A stretch of 64,000 bases of DNA from Sclerotinia nivalis (taxonomy: Eukaryota; Ascomycota; Leotiomycetes; Helotiales; Sclerotiniaceae): NCBI GenBank assembly GCA_029531795.1, contig JAPEIS010000002.1, positions 2,914,001 through 2,978,000 of the forward strand, read 5' to 3'. The notes under the pieces were generated by a model. That model did no database searches and was not told the DNA's origin. It saw only the letters and a program-made list of their open reading frames with translations. A program made the position numbers and the translations under genes. Shown piece by piece: positions 45,628-55,438 of this stretch (position 1 is the stretch's first letter; every line of letters begins with the position of its first letter).

Positions 45628-47523
45628 TCATTCCGTATCCTCAAAATCCACATCTTGAAAAGGTTCCAAAGGCACCTCTTCGGGATTTTCCCCCATCAAA
45701 AAAGTTCTCCGTTCCCTAACCCTCCTTTCCCCAGATTTACCCATTGGACTCCCTAATCCCATACTACCATTCGACATCCTCATATTTGTCGATTTATTCT
45801 TTAATATTTCCGGATTCTCCTTCATTTCACTCTCGCCCCTGATAGGTGGATCTGGCACTGCTGGTTTTCCGATTTTTCTTGGGCTCCTCACGCTAATTTT
45901 CTCTCTTATGCTGCGTTGATCGAATTCTTTTCTTGCTTGCATGAGTAATTTGACGACTTGTTTATAATTTCCGTCTCGCTGGACTGCTTCTTGCAGAGCC
46001 GTTTTTCCCGCTTTATTTTCTAGCGCGAAGAGTTCGGGGGTTGTACCTGGGTGTTTAAGGACTAGCTCTACTGTTTTTGGAGATCCGTAGCGGGCGGCAT
46101 GATGGAGAATGGAATTTCCTTCGCGGGTGAGCAGGGAGAAATCGTGCGTTTTGTGCAGGAGGTAGGTGATTAGTCGGTCGCGGCACACGGTGCTTTCGAT
46201 ATCTTTGCGGATTGCGGCGTGTAGTGGGGTTTCACCGGAGGGTTTGGAAAGGAGATGAAAATCTGCGTTTGCGTCGCCGATGATTTCGATAATTTCGCAG
46301 CCGGAGATGCTGTTGCGGTGAGTTTCGATTAGTGAATGGAGGGTCGGGAGTTGGAATTTTAGACAGTAGGGTTTTTCGAGGCTTTGGAGGCTGACTATGT
46401 GGAGGACCGCCGTGGAATCCTTCTCTTTGATGCTTCTCGAAAGGGCTTTTTTAAACTCGGCAGTGGCTTTCAGTGGGTGGGCATATTTGGCGAGTATATC
46501 TGGGAAGAGGGGGAAACATCGATAGATGATAGCTAGATCCAGAGCATTACGGTTAAACTCATCTTGAGCTTCGAGATCTGCTCCAGCGGATATCAGGGTT
46601 TTAGAAAGAGACCACGATTTATGCCGTATTGCGAGATGTAAAGGAGCCACGTGTTGAACGTTAAGAAATGAGATGAATTCGGGACGACTTCTCATTTGTG
46701 AAACTAGGAAATTTCCAATATCTTCATGACCGAAACGGGCTGCCCAGTGAAGGAGAGTATCATTACTCGTTGGTAATACCTGAAAAACATCGACTCCATG
46801 CTCCAAGAAATGTTTAATAACTGGTTGCGCTTCGCTTACTCTTGTAGCTAGGAATATTGGTGGTACTCCCGTGTGATCGCTATTGGAGTTAATATCTCCA
46901 CCTCTTGCTCTCACGGCATCAATGACTTTTATCCAAGCTCCCATCTTATGTCTCACCAATGCGTAAACCAACACTGATTGATTTGATTGATTCACAGCTA
47001 AAATATCCGCACCAGCTTCAATCAAAATATCAATCGTTTTGGTCTGTCCGGCCGCTGCAGCAGAATGTAAAACTGTATTCTCGGCCCAGTCACGTGAATT
47101 AACATCGAGACCTTTCTCCATGAACATCTTCAAAAGCTTCTCATGACCCGCTGCAGCCAATAGATGTAACCAATTAGCACCATTCCTTTCTCTTCCCCCA
47201 AAGTGAGTTTTAGCCCATTCCAGCGATCGATTGCGAAAATATTGCATTACATATTCGGAATCCCAAAACGGAACGCAAGACCATAGACGTCGTTGAGAAA
47301 CATAACTGCGACCTCGACTGTAGACCCATATTGATCTCGCTCTTGGTTCAGGTTCATTATCTACAGCTGGACGATAGTGACGACGAAAAGCTTTGTGATA
47401 GAGGAGGGGTGTTAGGATTGTCGCATGTCGTTTGGAGGTCTGGACTAGTGCGTTAAGTGGAGCTCTTCGAAGGGCGTCCCCGATACATAGAATTAATTCT
47501 GGTGGAAGTTGATGGATATCCAT
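45628..47523 (-). CDS. F-box-like and ankyrin-repeat protein
   Basis: Single exon of 631 residues. Residues 1-50 (MDIHQLPPELILCIGDALRR, then LVQTSKRHATILTPLLYHKA) are an F-box-like helical start. Ankyrin repeats follow in two groups, about 115-365 (NWLHLLAAAGHEKLLKMFME, TVLHSAAAAGQTKTIDILIE, TLLHWAARFGHEDIGNFLV, APLHLAIRHKSWSLSKTLIS) and about 430-540 (TPLHAAIRKD, SILHHAARYGSPKTVELVLK). The final 90 residues are charged and probably disordered. The layout suits a substrate receptor for SCF ubiquitin ligase, with ankyrins choosing the target; this is inference from domains. The upstream region (47524-47600) is AT-rich and ordinary. Confidence 0.88.
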   Translation of the reverse strand: MDIHQLPPELILCIGDALRRAPLNALVQTSKRHATILTPLLYHKAFRRHYRPAVDNEPEPRARSIWVYSRGRSYVSQRRLWSCVPFWDSEYVMQYFRNRSLEWAKTHFGGRERNGANWLHLLAAAGHEKLLKMFMEKGLDVNSRDWAENTVLHSAAAAGQTKTIDILIEAGADILAVNQSNQSVLVYALVRHKMGAWIKVIDAVRARGGDINSNSDHTGVPPIFLATRVSEAQPVIKHFLEHGVDVFQVLPTSNDTLLHWAARFGHEDIGNFLVSQMRSRPEFISFLNVQHVAPLHLAIRHKSWSLSKTLISAGADLEAQDEFNRNALDLAIIYRCFPLFPDILAKYAHPLKATAEFKKALSRSIKEKDSTAVLHIVSLQSLEKPYCLKFQLPTLHSLIETHRNSISGCEIIEIIGDANADFHLLSKPSGETPLHAAIRKDIESTVCRDRLITYLLHKTHDFSLLTREGNSILHHAARYGSPKTVELVLKHPGTTPELFALENKAGKTALQEAVQRDGNYKQVVKLLMQARKEFDQRSIREKISVRSPRKIGKPAVPDPPIRGESEMKENPEILKNKSTNMRMSNGSMGLGSPMGKSGERRVRERRTFLMGENPEEVPLEPFQDVDFEDTE

Positions 47524-50459
47524 GGTTGGATCTGGTATCTTTGGGTGAATTCAAGGAGGTTTGGAGGAGATATTGATGAAATGATATTGACATAAGGTTA
47601 AGGTAAAATGCTGCATCAAGACTTGATTTGATTGAATACGGTAGATCAAGCCTTGATGAGGTTATCGCTGACTTGAAAGGTCAAGTTTGTCGTGATTCGG
47701 AGGTTAAGTAAGCTATGAAGTAGGAAAGATTTCAATATATGAGAATTAATAATAAGTTGTCATCAAACGATAGTATACCGGTATATCAGGTTGAGAGATT
47801 GGTGAAGTCGGTGTAAAGAAACAAATATAATGAGGCTGGATTTCAATAACTTGTGACTGCCGTACTGAAGAACTGGAGACAAAATGCTGTTAAGATTACA
47901 ACAAAGCTTGTCCCTCAAATAATGATTCACTATTTGTATCTTGTATCTTGGATCTTGAATCTCTAGGTATTTGCATCGAGATATGGCGTGATAATTATTA
48001 TTTTCTAGAGTATGAATGGTATTTTTACCTCTCAATATATCTCAACAATTCGCATTGATACCTTTTGTACAAGTAGATGATAGGTAGATAGATAGATACC
48101 TAGTGGTGAATGTTCTTTTTGTATGTATTGTATCTGTGGTAGAAGAACAACTCATTTCTGCCGAAGTTTACCGAGACTGATTATTGTTCTCATCCATATG
48201 TACTCGTATGGTAAAATATGAATGACTGGGCTGGACTTGTGTTCTGCTCCGTATTAAATCGATTGACAACAGAGCAAATATAAATTGTTGAGTCACACGA
48301 TATGTAATACTCAGTACTTGCATATGCAGCATTGAAAGAAGTATGAGGCTCCTCGGATCCCATTTGTCCATATATTTTTGTGAGGTTGTGGTAATTGTCA
48401 TGATTGTCAGACTCTTTGGTAGATTTGGTAGGGATGAATCGCTCGGATGGTATGGTGGTCCAATAAGTTACAGGCATTTGATATAAGGCAGCAATAGTCT
48501 CGATACATCGAATAAGAATTTATAGAATCTTTAGGCGAAAGGTAGACAACCGACAACAATAACTTATGGACAACGACGAGATGAACACTAACCACATGTC
48601 TTGCTATTGTGGTCAACTTATTTACCGACTACCTGGATCTTTTACACGTTTTGCCAATGGTTACCAATGGTCAACATTGATCTACGTTTCAGACATAGTT
48701 TCTCTGCATTTGGGTTTACGGTTGAGGATGGAGATCGGAAACCCTGGTATCCTTAATTTGAACCACCAACTGCGGTACTTTATCATGACCAGCCCCATCG
48801 TTATTAAATAAAGACATGCTCTTTCCAATAGCTGCACAAGTAGGTAGGGTTTCAGAATACTAATCCAGTTATTAGCACGCAGCCCTGCCTGTTCTCAAGC
48901 AAGCACCACATTCGAAGCTTTGAAACGCCCGAGACCTCGAATATCCCCAATCATATATGAGCTAGAGCAACGGCTTCCAATTATTTATCCTTCGCAATGG
49001 TCCGTGTGCTAGAATAAGAGGAACTTTAGGCTTCGGCTCGGGGAGAAAGGTCGTTGCAGACAGTATCGATTACATTGGTACCTGTGAATCTGGAAATCTC
49101 GAGAATGGGCAGAAGGGATTGGCATATACATTTAAAACCCTGAGGACGAATATCGACAATTTCCTTCCATTCGCCTGTTTATCAGCGGGAGCAATTGCGA
49201 TGTGAATTGCCGATACCTCAACGCAGGCTATCCTTACCTATTTTCGAAACTGCAGACCCAAACTACGGACTCATAAATGACCATTGGTACCGATTCTCTG
49301 TTGCAGAAGTCGAACTCGGATATAAATTTACAGACAATATTGCTGGAGGCGTTTGTTCTTTTCAGGTTGTAGTAATCGCCTGCTTCGACTGGAGAATTGG
49401 TTGTGGCTTCATTTCACCAGTAGTGACCCAATGAGTCTATTCAACGTTGACTTCTGATCCTTGAATACATGTCATTGCAAATATTTAAACTCCGTCAAAG
49501 TTATATCACATAGCAAACTGAAGTATTGAGGGAAGTTTCTCAATGAATATTATGGGTTAAAATCACTTGTAATCTCGATATGAAGATATGAAAGATGAAG
49601 AACCTGTGGGTATCACCCCTCAAAGGTTCATATCCACTATACCAATTGCTCTTAGCACTTTACCTCTAATCAATCAAATTGAACAGTCTGTGTTTATTTT
49701 GCTTTTAAGTTCAGTCTATACCTTCTTGTTGAGCCTCTTGACAGATTCAAATATCATTAGATTCGTTTAAGCAGGGTCAGCGATGGTCTTCATTCGAACC
49801 TCGTAAATATCATAATCCACATGAATTACTCTACACTTTGTTTTTTCTCTCCAATTTGTGGTTGTTCTCTTGCATTACGTCCTTACTCAATTATTTGATA
49901 TAAAATTTCTGTAATACTTATTTCGACCTCTGTCATGTATTTAAGTGCTCTTATCCCTATCACAAGGAGAGTCCCCAACGTTAAATGAGCATTCCAGCGG
50001 GGATTATTGATGGGTGGCGGAGGCATAGATGCGAGATAGTGGCTATGGCAGAGATGGTCTTGAGCGATGTATAGAGATATTCGGTACATAGGACAGACTT
50101 CAAGTGGACCATTTTCAGTCAAGCAATTTGGCACGCTCACCTCATGTTCTTCGATAAGTTTGCATTAGCCTTGAATATATGGAGTTGCACGGGGTATATG
50201 ATCCATCCAAGCAATATCAAACGAATGCCTTCATTGCCGTTTGAGATACACCCACTACATCTTGTATCACAATAACCCTCTTTTCATGTACCCATTTGAC
50301 ATGGCAGATGTCAGGGTTTGGAAAACGCTTGTATACTTCCGTATTGATGAACAGGCAGGCGCGATGCCCAGACCATTTTTGTGTAGCACAGAATGCCAAC
50401 CCTTCAGCCAGTTGTCAATCGTTGACTAATAGTACCTTTTTTTTTCATTCTTTAAGATC
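47524..50459. other. Intergenic region without supported genes
   Basis: 2.9 kb, AT-rich, with short frames on both strands. A stretch near 49140-49420 has protein-like phrases in more than one frame but no structure I can defend. GATAGGTAGATAGATAGATA-type simple sequence lies near 48078-48099. Confidence 0.5.
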
Positions 50460-50554
50460 TTGTCAATGTTTATAATAAGTTGTACTCCGGTAACCTTAAT
50501 TATAGATTTCTTAGCTTTGCGATACCCGGCAACAGTGACCAACAGCCACCACCA

Positions 50555-51394
50555 ACATCAAGATTATCGTGAAATTCACCCCACTCTCCCTCTCTCATTT
50601 TATGTTCCTTGCGGTAATTTCTGGGATTGTCAACGCATCTTTCTCGAAGCTACCTCTATAGACTTTGATAATACACGCACAACGACTTGTTCCGAGTCTG
50701 TTGATGTATACCTCAAAGATGTTCAAAAGGCGTGCAAGGTGGATGGTGATGCCGCACAAGAATATGTGAGAGGATCTACTCCTGAAACTTTGTATAAATT
50801 GCTGCGCAAGTATTTCAGTATACACTCGCAAAACATTGTGCCAAGTCGGCGTATGTTCACTCGTTACTACAAATTGAAGCTTATGATTGACTTTATAAGG
50901 CTGGTACATTTGCTACAACATTGCTTCGTCTTCATCGGCCTTAAAATTCTCTTGCGACGATGAATGTGCAGTTCCAGAATATCAAACTGCTCAGGATTAT
51001 CCTGGATTGGCATATGAATTCAATTATTATTGGCTGGTTTGTATTGGACATTGATGGGAGATTGAATTCGCTGATGGGTGGAAAAGATTACAACGGTGTG
51101 GAGAGGCGATTGAGAGTACAACTTCGAGTGCAACAACAGCAACCAAATTCACGACCTCGACATCCTCAATCACTTCACGTTGAACCAGCATCACCACTAC
51201 GCTTCGAGAGATAGCAATGGCTCTAGCAGAATCATCGACACCAACTGCAACTAACGTAACTACAAATCCTGGGGCGCTAAAGGTTGGACATTCTCTGGGA
51301 TTAGTGTTCTTGGGAATTTCCTCCTCAATGGCCATTATCTACATACGAGATGGCACACAATCATCAAATCTCCAATTCCTAGAACTTTTGTAAT
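50555..51394 (+). pseudogene. Decayed gene for a secreted or membrane-anchored Cys- and Ser/Thr-rich protein
   Basis: Protein-like sequence runs through this region in shifting frames. 50555-50765 reads YVPCGNFWDCQRIFLEATS and TTTCSESVDVYLKDVQKACK. A good intron (50766-50818, GTGAGA...TTTCAG) would lead to YTLAKHCAKSA. From 50899 a single frame reads WYICYNIASSSSALKFSCDD, ECAVPEYQTAQDYPGLAYEF, then a TGA, then EFADGWKRLQRCGEAIESTT and a Ser/Thr-rich stalk, a second TGA, and finally TNPGALKVGHSLGLVFLGIS followed by SSMAIIYIRDG, a likely membrane helix or GPI-type end. The two in-frame TGAs and an unresolved join near 50850-50900 argue for inactivation. Spaced cysteines, stalk and hydrophobic end fit a cell-surface protein. 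Family not recognised. Confidence 0.5.
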
Positions 51395-52131
51395 TACTTT
51401 TACGATTTGTTTGTTATAGCATAATTTTTCATAAGTTATCATTCCCCATTTTCTTGTTGGCGGTTGTTCAATACACGGTCTCAAGTTTGAGACCACGACT
51501 TGGGTCAGTAGGCCTAGGATTAATCGTTATCTTTCAATTAGGCAACATGTTTCTAAATTCGTATGTGGCTTGTTAATGTAGACCTATGTTGACCTACAGG
51601 TTCAAAAGATGTTGCGCTTTTCGCGTTTGTCAAGTTCCATCTTCGATGACCCTTTCTAAACTTTGAATACGCGCTCAGATCCACCTATGGCCTCTTAGTA
51701 CGGAACTTTAGGAGGTTGATGTACTACAGGTTCATTTACATTGGGCGAACTCTTCACCTATCTCGACATTGGCCTTGAAAATTGCATTTGATCCTTCTAA
51801 GTCACTGATGATTAACATGTCATTGAAGTTGACCGACCAGTTTCATGACAATAGACAGGCAAGTATCCCATTCAGTTTCGGTAGCGGCCGTAATTATGGC
51901 AACATGCAGCCTATTAATGGTCAAATGTAAACTTCAATACATACCGATTAATCAATATTTATGGATTTACAAACATCTCAGTAGGTATAAATAGAGCTCT
52001 CTCATGTTAATGAAACAATCAATACATCAAAAACCAATTCATCAAACGCTTTCATAAAGAAGTTCCAGTACAATCTTACCATCACAAGAAGTACGCATCA
52101 CAACAAGTACATACAGCCATATATAACAGAA
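51395..52131. other. Intergenic spacer
   Basis: 737 bp, AT-rich, ending in an ATCAAAAACCAATTCATC-type leader before the next start codon. A TATAAATAGAG motif at about 51986-51996, some 140 bp before the start codon at 52132, is a plausible TATA element. Nothing else seen. Confidence 0.55.
51986..51996 (+). promoter_or_regulatory. Candidate TATA box
   Basis: GTATAAATAGAG sequence lies about 140 bp upstream of the start codon at 52132, followed by an A/C-rich leader. Position and match fit a TATA element for that gene; not confirmed by a mapped start. Confidence 0.45.
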
Positions 52132-53313
52132 ATGTCGCGTCCAACTTTTAGATATTCCCAATCCAAGAAGGAATATCAAGCACACAAATATGGTGAGTAC
52201 GACGCAGATCATGATAAAATCACCACATATTCCTATGACAGCAGGGATAAGAAATACGTACTTGACATAAATGGTAAATACGACAAGACAGGAAAGGAAG
52301 TCGATACATATAAGTACTGCAAAGCCGACAAAGAATATCGTCGACATGTTGGTGGTAAGTATGATAGAAATGGAAAGGAACTACGACTCCAATCCAATCT
52401 TACAGCAGCAATAAATAGCCAGCGCAGTGCAGCAGAAACTAGGCCTCAATCCGGAACAAGTACCTCGGGCTCAGGTTCACGACCTCGTACAGAGTCTAGA
52501 ACTGCTCCAGCAGCAGGTAATTCAGGTGGACGAACTCTTAGTTCAAGGGATATTGACAGACAAAGACTGGAAGACGCACAAGCTACAGAGCTCTACCATA
52601 ACGGTGAAGCACCACCACCTTACCGTCCTCGTGGTGACGTTGAAATCGATCGTAATAACCCACTATATGCTGTAGGAGGAGTTCGAGGAAGTCAACAGGT
52701 CCCCGGATACAACCGCGATGCCCCTTCTTTACCCAAGTCAACTGGTCAGACTTATGCTCTGGGACGCGGGGTTGCCCCGACAATGGAAACTTTTGGCGGC
52801 AGACGTGATCCTAAAGCTCCCTTGGGTTACTCAAGTGGCGATGCTAGTGGACGTGGAAACAAGACGAGTAGTGATGAAGCGGGATATAGTTCGCAAGATA
52901 TGTTCAATATGTCTGGATTATCAGAAGGATTATCATCATCAGACAACAGAGATACGAGGAAGCCTAAGGGTGAGTCTTCCAGAAGGGATGCCGAAAAAGA
53001 GGCGGCTAGAAAGAAGGATGTTAGAGAGGGGAAAAAACCAGCGGCACCGGTGGAAAAGAAGCACAGACAAACACCAAGTTCGGCCTCGGGCTCATTGGCA
53101 GACTCGGAGAATTCTCCACCGCAAACTCGTAGGGTCGGGGGCTCGGGTCGTGAGAGTGGAAGATCGGATCGTCATCATGATGATAAGGGAAAGAAGAGGG
53201 AAACGAGTCGGCAGCGACGGGATCGTAAGGATAGGGAGGCTGATGCTGCTAGAAGGGAACGTGCACGTAAACCACCATCGAGCGATGATGATTTATACGG
53301 CATGTCTACTTAG
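52132..53313 (+). CDS. Hypothetical protein with N-terminal 27-residue repeats and disordered basic C-terminus
   Basis: Single exon of 393 residues. The N-terminus has a strict 27-residue repeat: residues 13-39, 40-66 and a shorter third copy 67-85. Each has K-x-Y near the start, a G-[EK]-Y-D core, then K-x-x-x-T-Y-x-Y in the first two (for example KKYVLDINGKYDKTGKEVDT). The pattern of alternating aromatic, Gly and charged residues suggests short beta hairpins. From about residue 90 the sequence is low complexity: Ser/Gly/Arg/Pro-rich, then strongly basic with RRDRKDREADAARRERARK near the end. No signal peptide or membrane segment. I recognise no family. The start follows AACAGAA and a candidate TATA element 140 bp upstream. 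Confidence 0.8.
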   Translation: MSRPTFRYSQSKKEYQAHKYGEYDADHDKITTYSYDSRDKKYVLDINGKYDKTGKEVDTYKYCKADKEYRRHVGGKYDRNGKELRLQSNLTAAINSQRSAAETRPQSGTSTSGSGSRPRTESRTAPAAGNSGGRTLSSRDIDRQRLEDAQATELYHNGEAPPPYRPRGDVEIDRNNPLYAVGGVRGSQQVPGYNRDAPSLPKSTGQTYALGRGVAPTMETFGGRRDPKAPLGYSSGDASGRGNKTSSDEAGYSSQDMFNMSGLSEGLSSSDNRDTRKPKGESSRRDAEKEAARKKDVREGKKPAAPVEKKHRQTPSSASGSLADSENSPPQTRRVGGSGRESGRSDRHHDDKGKKRETSRQRRDRKDREADAARRERARKPPSSDDDLYGMST

Positions 53314-54775
53314 TACTTAACACTTGATGTGGACTGTTCGGAGTAGATGGGTTGCTGGGATGGTGAGTTATGGTATGGTTTATTTGCTTTGTTTTTGTTG
53401 GTTTGGGGGTTTTGTTGGGATGGAGTCGGGAGCTGGGAGTTGAGCGATCTTATTTTTGGGTTTGTTATTTGGTTTGGGTTTGGTTTTGCAGGGTTTGATG
53501 AGGTTGATTTGGAATTGAAAGCTGGAGTTACCAGGGGCCTCTTGCTTGGGTTTTGGATTTCGATGCCATTTGGATTCATTGCAAGTAAACTCGGGCGAAA
53601 TAAAGTTAGATAATAGATAGGTAGATAGTGGAGTCTAATAGCACATTCTTTCTTTTTTTTCTGGAACAAGTTCCTTCCAATTGTACCTTCTGTTCTGTCT
53701 TGTTTTATTTATGCGTAATATTTCTGCGATAGCCATCTTTCACAGCAACATGAATTGAACTAGGAATCCATCTAGTCTACGGATTAGGATGATTTTTTAA
53801 AAATGCGATTTGCAACTTCATGTCGGCATGATGCATAAGTATAATAGTTCTATATATCATTAAATACATCTTGCTGCTAACCTATAGCAGTATCGATAAG
53901 CAAGGATTAAGGAGATAATTGCCATGGTAATGTGGTAGCAACGAGTCACCAGGCTGGTTCTTCACTCCAGATAGCAGAGCAATAATATATCGTAAACTCC
54001 TCATCTTCCTCTCAATAAATTAACACTGTCCTTCTCTCCTTGCAAAACACCCGCATGAGAAATATTTCCTCCCCGCGCCCCCCGCAAAGGCTCCTGCAAT
54101 ATTCCCGTCATAATATCATCAAGATTTACGAAGATGGTGTGAATACTGAGAAGGGGATGTTGATTGCGTTTTTTCTAAAGCGTTTCTCAAACGGTGGTTT
54201 GTGAGGAATTATTTTTATGTGAAGTTGATAGTACGGCGTCGACTAGGGATATGAATTCTTTGCACGGTTCTGGATTCTGGGTTTCGCAGTGTAGATATAT
54301 TTTTATTCGTGTTGGATGTTGGACTCACCAATCAGGCTTGTATTCAAGGTCTTGAGATGTTGAGTAGGTGGTTGATAGTGATTAATTATCGATGTGAAAT
54401 TGTGAATGATAGATCGATAGCGATGACGATTTAATGGAGATGAATACATGAAGATGAATATAAGGATTGAATAATACTCGCCGCCTTTTCAACTCACTAA
54501 CTAACAGTTCGAGTTCAGATGTAAAACTTGTGATGGCTAGCCACAAAGTTGCCTCGAGGCCAATATTGTAGGACATCATGAAACTCTGCGTTTACTCGTA
54601 TGATGGATTTGAAATGAGAATAATGGTTATTTATATATCGAGTAGTAAGTCCCACAATGAATTTAACGACAATCTCTCCGGTTGGTCTCGCACTCATGGC
54701 GAGCGGAGGAATCAGGGTGTAGGGGTGATGATGAATACAAGCATTTCCTCTCCATTTACGACCGTTGTTAGTCTC

Positions 54776-54840
54776 AATATGGCAAGTACGATTGTTGATC
54801 TATATAGTCAGGAATCGTACTTTCAACAATAAGATAATCC
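54776..54840 (+). repeat. 65-bp diverged direct repeat, copy 1
   Basis: Begins AATATGGCAAGTACG and contains TCTATATAGTCAG, TCGTA and CAATAA words. The copy at 55374-55438 has the same length and differs at roughly eleven positions. Weak similarity continues for about 15 bp upstream (CGTTGTTAG versus CGTGTTAGG). Confidence 0.85.
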
Positions 54841-55373
54841 TTTTCATACCTACAAGAATATTTCTTTTATAATGATCAATATAGGGAATAGATTCTTCGG
54901 GGGTCCTTAACTTCAAGATTACAATTCGATATTTTCGATATCCTACCAGTATTTCGAAAGCTGAGAATATACTCCTCGATCGATATCCTACATCGATGGT
55001 ATGTTTTATATTTCACCTCGAATTCAAAATTTCCTTCAGATCAATAGACACTCAATTACGAATAAATTCTATACTTCCGTTGATTTACAGGATACATGCT
55101 TTCACCGTTTCATGGTTTCCGATGAAGTAGATGGAATTCCGACGAATCAAATGCCTGGTGAGGCTAGAATATATTGGTTTCTGGGTGAAGATATAATAAA
55201 CTAGTTTTCATATGATTTGGGGGCTACTAGTTTTAGAATTCGGAAGTAAAATAGTTCCAAAGTTCAAGGTTGGGATAGATTCAAAATTTTACAGGTTAGA
55301 AAGGTTTGGGAATAGCTTCATATTTGTTAGTTTCGGTCAAATTGTAAAAGGGGAGGGGAATCGTGTTAGGGTT

Positions 55374-55438
55374 AATATGGCAAGTACGAGTGTGGGTCTA
55401 TATAGTCAGAAATCGTAGCTCCAATAATAACACAATCC
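55374..55438 (+). repeat. 65-bp diverged direct repeat, copy 2
   Basis: Second copy of the repeat at 54776-54840, offset by 598 bp and without gaps. Part of the AT-rich block. Confidence 0.85.

Noticed and set aside
52718..53320. 200-codon plus-strand frame within the repeat-protein gene
   Set aside because: Alternative frame of the disordered C-terminal region of the gene at 52132; the Arg-rich content follows from its codons.
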